From Thermogymnomonas acidicola JCM 13583 (GTDB taxonomy: Archaea > Thermoplasmatota > Thermoplasmata > Thermoplasmatales > Thermoplasmataceae): a DNA stretch of 64,000 nt. Numbering within the stretch: the first letter of the stretch is position 1; every line of letters starts with the position of its first letter. The notes beneath the pieces are model-generated. The model did not search any database. It saw nothing but the letters and a program-made list of their open reading frames with translations, and had not been told where the DNA came from. The stretch covers positions 62,001-126,000 of the forward strand of contig NZ_BBCP01000002.1 of the NCBI RefSeq assembly GCF_001316105.1, read 5' to 3'. The position numbers and the translations under genes are program-made. This document shows, one piece after another, positions 10,028 through 20,221 of this stretch.

Positions 10028-11093
10028 CACCTCAGCCCCCCCTTGGACATCCCGTAGTCCATTGCCTTCCAGAACGGGTCTCTGCCGGGGTGCTTTATCT
10101 CCTTTACATCCTGCCCGAACCTTATCCTCTTCCCCCCCTCAGACCTCTCCGTGACCTTGCCTATTATGTTGCGTCGATGAAGTTGCCCCCTCAGTATCTC
10201 GACGAGATCCTCTGCGAACTCCTCCTTCGCCGTCAGGATCAGGGTGCCCTCGCTTATCGATATGTAAGGGTTGATCTCGAAGAGGTCGCACACGTCCTTC
10301 ACCTCCTCGTAGACAGGTATTGCGTCCCCCCCTCGATATCAAGGCCCACGCCCGAGGCCTCAGCGAGTTCGAAAAGAGCGCCCAGGACACCTCCTTCGGT
10401 GGCGTCGTGCATCGCTGTCACACCGTGCTCCCTGAGACCGAACTTTGAGGCCTCCATGCTCTCGATCACGGTGCTCATCTTGAAGAAGAGCTTCTGAAGC
10501 ATCTTCACATCGTACTCGCTGAGGTTCGCCCCTATGTATTCCGGGAACGTGTGGGAGAGGATGACTGCAGCCTCCAGGGCAGCGGTCTTTGTCATTATGA
10601 CCCTATCCCCCCCAGGCCTTGCCATTTCAGGCGTCACGAACCTGTCCTTTTCGCCAACACCGATCATGGTGGCCCCGCCCACCATGGGGTAGTTCACCCC
10701 CCCGGAATACCTTGCAGTGTGGCCCGTGACGATGGCGCAGTCCAGCTTCTTCGCCTCCCTGCTCACCGTCTCCATTATCTTCTCTATGGCCTCGTCCTCT
10801 ATGTCCAGCGGGAGGTTCAGGTCTATGGTCATAAAGTCCGGCTTGAGGCCTGAGGTGCACAGGTCTGAAGCGATTATATGGAAGGCGAACCAGGCCGCCT
10901 TGTCCCAGCCGTACTGCGGCACTATGTAAAAGGGGGGGTCCGTGGTCAAGGCCATCACCCTGTCGCCCACCTGGACAATGCCACAGTCCACACCGTTCTT
11001 CGGCGGCACAATCACATCGTCCCTCCTCGCACCGAGTCTCGGTGCTATCACCCTCTCGAAGAACTCAAGGTCGATCTTTCCCGGTTCGTGCAT
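10027..11093 (-). CDS. AIR synthase-related protein (HypE/PurM superfamily), copy 2
   Basis: Paralogue of the gene just downstream, about 350 residues. It starts MHEPGKIDLEFFERV, with VDCGIVQVGDRVMALTTDPPF, SDLCTSGLKPDF and MHDATEGGVLGALFELAEASG. The two frames join at the C run near 10326, where five rather than seven residues in the run give IEGDAIPVYEEVKDVCDLF. The C-terminus, HPGRDPFWKAMDYGMSKG-LR, again lacks a HypE cysteine tail. It precedes copy 1 with overlapping stop and start codons, so both are expressed together, possibly as a heterodimer (inference). A TATA-like box at 11113-11121 is well spaced for the ATG at 11093. Confidence 0.82.
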
Positions 11094-11112
11094 ACAGGTG
11101 TATCCCCACGGT

Positions 11113-11121
11113 GTATAAACC
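11113..11121 (-). promoter_or_regulatory. TATA-like box of the AIR-synthase pair
   Basis: On the minus strand GGTTTATAC lies 20-28 bases upstream of the ATG at 11093, consistent with a leaderless transcript. Confidence 0.5.
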
Positions 11122-11450
11122 TGTAGGGAGACCGGGGGGGCTGGATGAAACCTCGTAATGGTAGTTGCAGCAATGTATAACAGATGTATCCCCCCCGAAT
11201 TGGCCTGATCCTATTCTCTGACATACCAAGAACCATATCTCTAAGGGCTTCAGATCCCAATGGGTCAAGTTAAGAGCAATTATACCGGGACCTTCAAAGG
11301 TGAGGCTAGAAACTGTCCGGCCTGAGGTGGGACTTTTACCTCAGACGAACGCCATGGTATGGAGTTGAAACCGAACGGCCTGGCATATGCCATACGTGAA
11401 AGCGTACAGCAACATGCAATGTCTCGGATACCAAGCATGGGCAAAAGCCT

Positions 11451-11458
11451 CTTAAATA
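11451..11458 (+). promoter_or_regulatory. TATA-like box of the flippase gene
   Basis: The element cttaaata ends 21 bases before a TTG codon at 11479 that would begin the family's short N-terminus. This decides the start in favour of TTG 11479 over ATG 11440 or 11458. Confidence 0.4.
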
Positions 11459-11478
11459 TGATTCAGATCTCCGAACAT

Positions 11479-13027
11479 TTGCCACACCACACAGGCACTC
11501 TGGGCATAGATGCACTCTTCCAGTACACGGGCTCCGGGGTTCAGCTCTTCTCCGGTACTGTGTTCTATATCGTGCTGGTGCGCTTTTTCTCCACAGCCAG
11601 GTAGGTGCCGTGGCAGTTTTCGTTGCAATAGTCGGGCTGTTCAACCTCCTCTTCTCCTTCGGCCTTGGTACCGCGGTACAGCACTTCACCTCATATCACC
11701 TGGGCAGGGGGGGTGACATGGCGTCGGCCAAGCACTCGATCACCAGAATACTGACACTGGGCTTCCTGCTCTCCTTCGCAGGCCTGGCATCCATGGTTGC
11801 GCTGGCTCCATACCTCTCGGTGCTGTTCATGCACACCGCCTACTACACGGAACTCATAAGGCTGCTGAGCGTTGTGCTGGTGGGCAACATACTCTTCGGC
11901 ATCCTGAACGGTGCTTCCCTGGGCCTCCAGCTCTTCAGGACCTCCGGCATAATGAACATGGTCATATGGAGCGCTTACTACATAATAGCCTTCGTCCTTG
12001 CCCTGCTGGGCCACAGCCTCACAGACATAGTGGCGGGCTGGGGTGTAGGGATATTTACAGGTGTGCTGGTCTACCTGAGGATCCTGATAAAGTTCCTGAG
12101 GAGTTCTGATGTGTCTTATCCTGTGAGCCGCCTCACTCCATCGCTCATATTCCAATACTCCGTGCCGGTGCTCTTCTCGTCTGTGATATCCTACGGTGCC
12201 ACCTATGCGGACAGGTTCATCGTGGCGGGCCTCATGTCTCTCTCTGCCCTGGGCATCTACAACTTCACCCTCCTGGTCGCGACGTCCATGGGCTTCCTGG
12301 TATCGCCCCCCCTCAACAACATCCTCCTGCCGAAGTTCTCAGAGTTCTACGGCGAGGGGAACCTGGAGAACGTCAGGGAAAGGTCGCTACTGGCCACCAA
12401 GGTCATAACGGTGCATACGTGCCTGCAGCGCTGGGCGTCGCTGTGCTGTCGAACCCCCCCATAATGACGCTCCTGGCAGGCAGGGCATATGACCAGGGTG
12501 CAGACGCCCTGACAATAATAATGGTTGTCGGTGCACTGTTCGTCTCAACTAACGTGATGACACAGATCATCGCGGCCATCAGGAAGACCAGGGTCTTCCT
12601 GTACTCCAGCGTGGGTTCCTGCTCTCCAACCTCATGATATCCATATTCCTCATACCGAGGTTCGGCATGGTGGGCGCAGCCACAGGGTTCTCCTCCGTTT
12701 ATGCCGTCACATTCTTTGTGCTCTATTACTTCACCAGGAGGACGAGGATGTTCAGGCTCGAGTGGAAGTCGACACTGAAGATCTGGGCATCCTCGATCCT
12801 GATGGCCCTCGCAGTCCTTGGAGTCGAAATGCATACTGGCTCAAGGGTGGACATGCTGCCCCCCCTGTACATACTCCTGGGCGCGGCAATATACGTCATC
12901 CTGTTCAGGCTCATGAGGGCCATGAGCCCCCCCGAAGACGCTTCCGTGCTCTACGTGCAGTTCCCGAAGGAGCGGCGCTGTCAGGAGGATCCTGATGCTG
13001 CTCGTGAGCGGCTTCAGGGCCCAGTGA
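11479..13027 (+). CDS. Polysaccharide/lipid-linked oligosaccharide flippase (MATE/Wzx-like)
   Basis: Membrane protein of about 510 residues with 12-14 predicted helices. The N-terminus reads GTLGIDALFQYTGSGVQLFSGTVFYIVLVRFFS, typical of archaeal polysaccharide exporters. Later blocks include GLGTAVQHFTSYHLGRG and ADRFIVAGLMSLSALGIYNF. Frames must be joined near 11596 (a C missing), 12412 (a G missing), 12615 (G3 where G4 is needed) and 12970. I place the end at TGA 13027, giving a basic tail VRRILMLLVSGFRAQ; the last join is the least certain. Neighbouring surface-protein and FkbM methyltransferase genes suggest a role in exporting glycans for cell-surface glycoproteins. Confidence 0.75.
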
Positions 13028-13075
13028 TATCCTTTCATGTGTTAATTTTTTTGAATTTGTACCGAATCCCGGTAC

Positions 13076-15280
13076 ATGCGTCATAAGTACATTCTATTCA
13101 TTGTATTAATTATATTAGTCACATCAGTACTGATCCCGAACAGCGTCCACGCCATGGTGGGAGAGAGAAGAACACATTCCGCCGAGAACGGTAATATATT
13201 CTACCTGACCAACATGACGGTGAGAGGGAACTACTCGCTCGAACACTCGGAGGTCATCGTGGAAAGTGGGGGCACGGATAACCGTTGAAAATGGTAGCAC
13301 AATTTCCATAAATGGAGACGAATTCATTCCTGCCAGCAATGGAACCTCACTGACGATACGGGATTACGGGAGCCTTTTGATAAACGACTCGGAGTTCCAG
13401 GTGCCCGTGAAGCTGCTGGCAGACAGGGCCAGGGCCACGATTTCCGGTTCATCCATCCCCCCCAATGGGTCAGTATATGAGGTGAACGGGTCTGAATTGC
13501 ACGTCTTCCGATCAAACCTGGGGGCACCTACGGGCACTGCAGCCAGTTACTTCGACGTACTGAACGCCTCTGACTACTACGTCCCCTTCAGCACGAACTC
13601 TTCGTTCCCGCTTTCACCTGAGCGTTCAGGGCCCCTGGGAGCACCGATTACAGGGATTTACCTCAATGCCACAGTTGGGGGGGCAACGCCACAGGAGATA
13701 GGATAGAGATCGTATCAGGCAACACCACCCTGCTGTCCATTGAGCCGCCGTCCACACCTGCTTTCAACGATAAGGCCACGGTCAGCTACTTCGTGAAGAC
13801 CGGCCCGATGAACGCTACCGGCATGGTGAGCAAAGGCCTCAAAGGGAGGATGGTAGACACCAGCGGGAACAACCTCACCATATGGAACCTAACTGTCACG
13901 CTTGTTTCCGACGATGTGGAATACACTGAGCCCTGGCTGGACAACTACTACTTCAGTTCCAGCAGTGTATCGATTACGAACTCCACACTCTACCTGAACG
14001 GCACATACATTCAGAAGGGCATACCGGATCCTGAGAGCCACTTCCTGTACGTGAGAAACTCCACGCTCGTGCTGGCAGGCCCGCTGAACGGGATGGGCCT
14101 TTCCGGCTCGCTGGTAACTGACAGCAACAGCAGCATCTGGGTGTACCAGCCCATTGAGTTCGAGAACGTGCCCGCAGGGGGGGAGAACGCCTCGGACGTG
14201 CTTGCCAATCTGAGCGCAGTTCCTGTGCCCCCCCCCTTGCCCCCCCTGGCTGGGAGTATTCCTGAACGTTAGTGAACAGGCATGCGACTGCTCCCATACC
14301 GTAAGTGGGTACCTCCTCTCCTCATACCTGAACGGAAGTGGGAGCGTTAACGTCACTTACTCCGTGAGGACCGGTGGTGGCGAGAGCATATTCAGCATGC
14401 CACCCGGCATCACGTTCAACGCACAGGTCACCTCGATAACCCTCGGCCCCACATGTGAGAGGGGGGGCAGATTGACCCTGGTGGAGTATGGCCTTCCGGG
14501 CGGAGATGCGTGGTCTGTCTCTGTGGGAAACATGACATGCACGACAACCAGCGATATGGTTAGACTCAACCTCCCCCCCTACGGAAACTACAGTGTGCAG
14601 GTGACGGCACCAGGCGGCTTCAGGGCGTCCCCCCCGGAGGATCTCAATGTTGATATCAATGCGCCTGAGGTGCTGGCTTCGGTCAACTTCTCCAGGATCC
14701 TCTACACACTGACACTGAAGGTTGACGTACAGGGTGGTTACGCATGGCTCCTAACAGTAAACGGTGAGAGCGTGAGGGAATACAGCAGCGAGGCAGAACT
14801 GGAAGAGCCGCAGGGCCAGATCAACGTGAGCGTTTCAGCGCCCGGGTACCATACATACTCTATCTCTCTCACCCTCTCCTCAAACACCACCATTGATATC
14901 CCGCTTATCCCATACGAGTACCCTGTTTGGATAACCACTGTGCCGGCAAGGTGGCACCTTATTGGGGTTTACGCCAGCGGCAGCCCGGTCCCGGTCTCCA
15001 ACGGCACCTTATACCTTGCGAACGGCTCCTATAACCTTGAGATCGTTCTGTCGGACGGCCACGCGACCAGGGAAGTGTGGGAAAACATCACCGTTGCAGG
15101 GTCTCCGCTTGTCCTGACTGTCCGGGTGCAGGGGGGAGGTCACTGGATCCCCCCCTTTACGCTATCATTCCAGCGATCGTCCTCGCCTCCATACTTGCCT
15201 TCGACAGGCTCTTCATGGTGCCATGCAGAAAGTGCGGGCTCCTGATGCACCCGCTGATAGGGAGGCACAGGCACAGGTAG
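13076..15280 (+). CDS. Large secreted/membrane-anchored surface protein, function unknown
   Basis: About 730 residues once four frames are joined. It has a signal peptide (MRHKYILFIVLIILVTSVL), then a long extracellular region rich in N-glycosylation sequons (NxS/T) and beta-strand repeats such as SxTIxxS-type segments. Late PEGA-like blocks include VQVTAPGG and INVSVSAPGYH. A C-terminal helix (IIPAIVLASILAF) follows, then a short cytosolic tail with CRKCG and several His/Arg residues, resembling a small zinc knuckle. Joins lie at 13267 (G5 where G4 gives ESGARITVENG), 13677, near 14230 and near 15132. I know no family for the whole protein. It lies directly downstream of the flippase and may be a glycosylated surface-layer or adhesion component. 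Confidence 0.65.
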
Positions 15281-15321
15281 TGCCACATACACAGCAATCG
15301 ATACGGGGATGTGCAGTAAAC

Positions 15322-15331
15322 CCTTTTATCC
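15322..15331 (+). promoter_or_regulatory. TATA-like box of the FkbM methyltransferase gene
   Basis: ccttttatcc lies 21-30 bases before the GTG at 15352. A nearly identical box precedes the GTG start of the minus-strand phosphatase-family gene at 40018. Confidence 0.45.
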
Positions 15332-15351
15332 GAACAGCCGGATGGTGTCAC

Positions 15352-16163
15352 GTGGACGGTTACGGCATATCCAATGCGCTGAGGTTCAAGGCCAGGTCGT
15401 TCCAGTACTACAGGAGGACCGGCATTGTCAGTGCAGGCATCAAAGACATCATAAGGGAAGCCATGGACAGGGACTACAGGAAGTCCAGGTATGCCAGGTT
15501 CCTTTCCGGCCTCTCCGCCTATGTGGAGAAGAATTACGGGATAAGGTTCTCTGACGACACTCCGCCATGGAGCCTCACGGAAATATTCCTTGACAACATA
15601 TACGATAGCATAGGCGAGTTCATTCCAGGCAAGGGTGACACCGTAGTGGACGTTGGCGCACAGTTCGGCGATTACTCGCTCCTGTGTTCCAGGTACTATG
15701 GCTGCAGCAGGGTAATAGCTTTCGAGCCGCTGTCAGGGAACTTCAGGTACTGAGGAAGAACCTTGAACTGAACAGCGCGGCGAACGTTGAGGCCGTGAAC
15801 GCTGCGGTGGGTGATGGAGAAGGGTACATTACAATAGGGCACGATGGCCTGATGGCGAGCGCGTTCGGTGGCCCGCTGGAGGAGAGGGTAAAGATGGTGA
15901 CCCTAGACAGCCAAAGGTTGAGGCCCGACATCATGAAGGTGGATGTTGAGGGCTATGAGATGCACGTCCTGCGCGGCGCATGTTCAACGATCGAGGCGAA
16001 CATGCCTAGGCTCATAGTGGAGACGCACAGCCTCTCACTGAGGAAGAGCGTAACGGAGTTCCTCACGGGCATGGGTTACAGGAAGCCCATAAAGGGTAGG
16101 AAGGTCATGAACAGGGTGATGGGGGGGGAGGTCATGAACCTGTACTTCTTGCCGGGAAGCTGA
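15352..16163 (+). CDS. FkbM-family SAM-dependent methyltransferase
   Basis: About 270 residues. The SAM-binding motif DTVVDVGAQFGDYSLL is near residue 100 and VIAFEPLSGNF follows. After the join, FkbM marks include LRKNLELN, VEAVNAAVGDGEG and the diagnostic PDIMKVDVEGYEMHVLRGA. A one-base loss near 15748 splits it; an extra C gives NFQVLRKNLELN. I chose GTG 15352 from the promoter spacing and because no ATG in frame fits. FkbM enzymes methylate hydroxyl groups of sugars or secondary metabolites. With the flippase and surface protein upstream, glycan O-methylation is a reasonable inference. Confidence 0.82.
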
Positions 16164-16317
16164 ACAGCTGTCCCGTTGAGCTGATCAAAGGCCCGTCCCC
16201 TGGCATACTGTGGCTCTACCAGCCCCCCCTGTGAGGTCCGTCAAATATCCCGATGGTATCTTTCAAGGTCAAACTAACCCGTGCCCAGGTGATGGCGGGC
16301 TGGACATCACTGCCAGA

Positions 16318-17854
16318 TCACGGCCTGCCATAACCAGACCAGCCCATTGACCTCCTGACTGCCTCCTTCCATCCCCTGTAGAGATCTTCCCTCTTAGACC
16401 TGTCCATACGGGGGGGCTGAAACCTCCTCTCAACACGGTAAAGTCTAGGCAGTTCATCCAGGTGCCATATGCCGGCCGCAATGCCCGCGATGAATGCTGC
16501 CCCACGGGACGTAGTTTCGAGGATTCCGGGCCTCACAACCTCCACACTGGAGATATCGGCCTGGAGCTGCATCAGGAAATCGTTTCCCGATGCGCCACCG
16601 TCCACCCTCAGTTCGGAAGGTCGCGATCGAATGCTTGAGGACAGGGCCCTCAGCACGTCCTCAGTCTGGTAGGCAATTGATTCCAGTGCGCTCCTGGCAA
16701 TGTGTGCCCTCGTGGTGCCCCCCCGTGTTAGACCGATGATCAGACCCCCCCTGGCATGGGGGGGTCCCAGTACGGTGCACCCAACCCGGCCATTGCGGGC
16801 ACTGTGTAGACGCCGCCGTTATCAGCCACAACTTCCGCCTGTGACACGAGCTCGCCCACCCCCCCCTTGAACAGGCCAAGGCCATCTATCAACCACTCCA
16901 CGATGGCTCCGGAGACGAAAATGCTGCCTTCCAGGGCGTATATAGCCCGGTGATCTTCAAGGCTGTAGGCCACAGTTGTAACCAGCTCCCTGGAAACCAC
17001 AGGCCGGTTCCCTGTGTTCACCAGGACGAAGGAGCCTGTGCCGTATGTGTTCTTGACCTGTCCAGGCGAGAGTGCGGTGTGGCCAAAGAGTGAAGCCTGC
17101 TGGTCACCGATCATGCCAGTCACCGGTATGCTCACGCCCGTAACGGATTCGTCGGTATAGCCGTAGGTGAATGAGGATGGTCTGACCTCTGGGAGGATGC
17201 TCCCGGGGGGGATTCCGAACACCTCCAGGAGGTCATGATCCCATTGGAGCCTGTTCACATTGAAGAGCATTGTCCTGGATGCGTTGGTATGGTCGGTGCA
17301 GTGCACCCTTCCGCCTGTAAGTTTCCAAAGTAGCCAAGAATCGATTGTGCCGAACCTGAGATCCCCCCCCAGCAAAGCGAGATCCCTTGCCCTTGGCACA
17401 TTGTCCAGCACCCACCTGACCTTCGGGGCACTGAAGTAGGGGTCGGGTATCAGGCCCGTCCTTTCCCTCAGTTCCCCCCCGGGGTTTTCCTTGAGCATGT
17501 CGGTGTATGATGAAGTCCTCCTGTCCTGCCACACAATCGCACTGTACACAGGTCTTCCGGTCCTGGCATCCCAGAGAACCGAAGTCTCCCTCTGGTTCGT
17601 TATGCCTATCCCCCCCACAAGTCTCCCCCCCTTCTCAATGCCGGCCGATGAGATGGCGTCTTCCGCGGCCCTCCACTGAAGGTGCCATATCTCTTCGGGG
17701 GGGTCCTGCTCCATCCACCGGGATAAGGGTAAAACTGGGTGACACCGTACTGGCCTGAACCGCGTGGGTTCCCCTCATGGTCCCACACTATTGCCCTCAC
17801 ACTTGTTGTCCCGGCGTCCAGTGTCAGAACATAACCATCCTCAGAACCACACAT
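16318..17854 (-). CDS. glpK: Glycerol kinase
   Basis: FGGY-family kinase of about 500 residues that converts glycerol and ATP to glycerol-3-phosphate. It begins with the nucleotide-binding loop [16 protein letters not shown]. Next come [19 protein letters not shown] and the [27 protein letters not shown] block, then [21 protein letters not shown] and YWDP.PGG and the [12 protein letters not shown] block. Joins lie near 17716 (a G missing) and near 16740. The C7 run at 17697-17703 adds a second proline to DPEEIW, where all family members I know have one. Monocistronic; no glycerol facilitator or glycerol-3-phosphate dehydrogenase is next to it. It supplies precursor for archaeal lipids or feeds glycolysis. 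Confidence 0.93.
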
Positions 17855-18539
17855 CGTCAGAAGTAATGGGCCCCTGCTTTTAAGTGCCTCGCTCCACCGT
17901 GTCTAATTTTTAAGGTTCTCTGTCCCCAGTCCACCTTGCTGCCATGACAGGTCAGGCATTGGCTAACAGCGCCAAACGGCAGGGTGCAATGTCACGGAGC
18001 CGGTTCCTTTGGGATGGTGCCCATCCTAGCTTGCACTTGCAGGGCTGGGCAACTTCTCCGAGACGTTGAAATGGCGACATCTGTCAGATGAATGCTTCAG
18101 AACTGTTCCCAATGCCTTCAACCGCAAACGGAAACCCTTGTCTGCCTTACATTCGCCGGCCTCGCAGGTTTCCCTGGCCCACTGGAGACGGTACAGGCCA
18201 TGCCAGGCAGGCGGTATCGACCTGACAGGCAGAGTCAATTACTGTAGAAGATCCTCGCCCTGAACCCGTTTAGTATCCATTTGCTCTCATTTAAACTGAA
18301 TCGAACACCTGCACTGACGGTAATGCCACATGGGAAGGAAAGCAAGGCCACAGTGATGAAATGTTCATCCTGCAAGCACTTCAACCCATCAAGTCGAAGA
18401 CCATAAAGCCACCGGATTCAAACTGTTGGGCTCGAGATAACGAAAGCCGCTTAACGACGTGGTATAGATAGTCCGCCTGTGGAAACGTTTTCATATTCGC
18501 TGAAGATAGACCGTAACTTAGTGTTAAATGGTGGAGGTA

Positions 18540-18571
18540 CTCACTGCCTAACACTCTTGCATGCCAGTGAG
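18540..18571. repeat. Inverted repeat, 7-bp arms
   Basis: Arms ctcactg and cagtgag are perfectly complementary around an 18-base loop. It lies about 170 bases upstream of the importer promoter, in otherwise featureless DNA. It may be a protein-binding site or a weak hairpin; a chance repeat is not excluded. Confidence 0.3.
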
Positions 18572-18710
18572 TTTAGTGTGCCTGGTATGATTCACCTCAC
18601 CTGAAATAAGCGGAGCAACCTGCCTGTGAGAAGCTGTATATATGTATCGCCTGATATGGATGTACCGCCAGATAGACCGGGTTAGATTGCCAGTCGTGTA
18701 TCCAAAGAAA

Positions 18711-18720
18711 TATATTTATA
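18711..18720 (+). promoter_or_regulatory. TATA box of the second sugar ABC operon
   Basis: tatatttata lies 22-31 bases before the ATG at 18742, an ideal position for a leaderless archaeal transcript. Confidence 0.6.
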
Positions 18721-18736
18721 GATCATTTTTGTTTGA

Positions 18737-18752
18737 CTACTATGGACAGTAG
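18737..18752. promoter_or_regulatory. Candidate operator over the start codon of the binding-protein gene
   Basis: ctactATGgacagtag is an inverted repeat (arms ctact/agtag) centred on the start codon and predicted transcription start. The same 16 bases with one substitution cover the start codon of the GH57 gene (34003-34018), and a related palindrome precedes the GH31 gene (23218-23231). Position over the start site suggests repression. The TrmB-like protein encoded at 27523 is the obvious candidate binder, by context only. Confidence 0.55.
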
Positions 18753-20201
18753 TAAGGGTGGCCCAAGGGGGGGCCCGACTACCGGCCCTCCAGCAAGGAG
18801 CAACAGGAACGTGATCATAGCAGTCGTGGTCGTCATCATTGTGGTTGTGGCAGCTGTTGCAGCGATCGAGCTGACGAGGCATCCGAGCTCGCCCACCAAT
18901 AAGGTTGTCATAACCATCTGGGGCTCGGGTTCTCCGGGAGGCGAGCAGGAAGTCTTCAACCAGACGGTGGCCGCGTTCGAAAAAGCCTATCCTAACGTGA
19001 CAGTTGAGGATGACCCTGCAGTTGGTGTGGCATCAACTACGTTCGTCAGCGCTGCACATGCGGGCAAGGCACCTGATATATACAGGGATACCAGCGATAA
19101 TGCAGGCGTTCTCTTCGCAGGTGGCCTGGTGCTTAACCTCTCTAAGTACCTACCGGCCAGCTACTTCCAGAATTTCACGGCGGGAACCCTGGCTGACTGG
19201 ACACTGAACGGAGCAGTTTACGGACTGCCGATAAACACCAATGGCGTTGGCCTCTACTACAACAAGAAGTTCGTCAAGACGCCACCAACCACTCTGTACC
19301 AGCTAGTGCAGGAGGCTGAGCAGATCAACGCAACCTACCACGTCTGGGGGTCTGGTGTACGGCCTTGGCAGCGACTCCGGATACAGGAGTGCCGCGTTCT
19401 TCCCAGCCTTCGGCGGATCAATATTCAACAGCCAGGAAATGCCGGTGCTTAACTCCAGCCAGGATATAGCAGCAATAGGGTTCCTTTATAACCTGACATA
19501 CAAGTACCACATAAGCCCGCCGGGACTGACGACTATGACAGAACAGGAGGACATGTTCATGGACAACGAGAGCGCCTTCATGATCGATGGTCCGTGGGAC
19601 CAGAGCATGTACATGGCTGCGCTGGGCAATGACCTCGGAGTGACAGCGATACCGTACAACAACCAGACCGGTGACTGGCCAGAGCCGATATGGGGGGGCT
19701 CAATCGGCTACTTCATATCCTCACCCCCCCAGGCCAGCGGAGCATCCAGTGCACAGATATGGGCATCCCTGAAGTTCATCGAAATGGCCGTGAACGCAAC
19801 CAACCAGTGGAACCTCTTCGTGAAGGCCGGCGACTTCCCATCGCTGAAGTCCGTTGCCAACGAGATCTACACCAACAGCTCGATAACAAGCATAGACCCA
19901 CTGGCACCAGGCTGGATAAGCCAGGAGCAGCACACCCAGATACAGCCCAACTTCGTCAATATGAACTACTACTGGCCCCAACTTCGCAACATACGTCGGC
20001 AACCTCTATGACAACGGCACCAACAACGTGTCCAGTGTCATGAACGCCTTTGAGAAGGCGGTGCTCACCGACATACAGCAGGCCTCCTCGTCCGTTGCCA
20101 TGCTCATGCCCTCGGTGCACCTGAGCACAACGATCCAGGAGATCTCGTCCGTGCAGAACGTGAAGCAGTCCACACTAACATCAGACTCCTGGAAGATGTG
20201 A
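18742..20201 (+). CDS. Sugar ABC transporter substrate-binding protein, membrane-anchored
   Basis: About 485 residues. The N-terminus has a Pro/Gly/Arg-rich tail (MDSSKGGPRGGP..), then a Val-rich anchor helix (residues 27-48). The mature binding domain starts VVITIWGSGSPGGEQEVFNQTV. Later blocks NTNGVGLYYNKKFV, AFMIDGPWDQSM and EPIWGGSIGYFIS are typical of maltose/trehalose-class binders. Frames join at 19346-19350 (G5 where four gives HVWGLVYGLGSDSG) and near 19978 (C4 where three gives YYWPNFATYVG). The ATG at 18742 is fixed by promoter spacing. First gene of the importer operon; an alpha-glucoside ligand is inferred from the shared operator and neighbouring glucosidases. Confidence 0.87.
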
Positions 20202-20221
20202 TGGCTCGCCGGGTGGTCTGA

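Larger units (their letters stand above)
11094..11478. other. Divergent intergenic region
   Basis: About 385 bases between the AIR-synthase pair (minus) and the flippase (plus). It holds the promoters of both genes. Two G/C runs occur at 11134 and 11191. I recognise no gene or RNA in it. Confidence 0.45.
17855..18741. other. Long intergenic region with no gene recognised
   Basis: Nearly 890 bases upstream of the second ABC importer. I find no convincing reading frame, tRNA or known riboswitch. G/C runs of six or more are absent through most of it, unlike the coding DNA around it. It contains an inverted repeat at 18540-18571 and ends in the TATA box and operator of the importer. It could hold an unrecognised small RNA or simply be spacer. 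Confidence 0.45.

Noticed and set aside
8967-11093. Calling the two AIR-synthase-fold genes hydrogenase maturation hypE
   Set aside because: Both lack the C-terminal cysteine tail and there are no other hyp or hydrogenase genes in the window.
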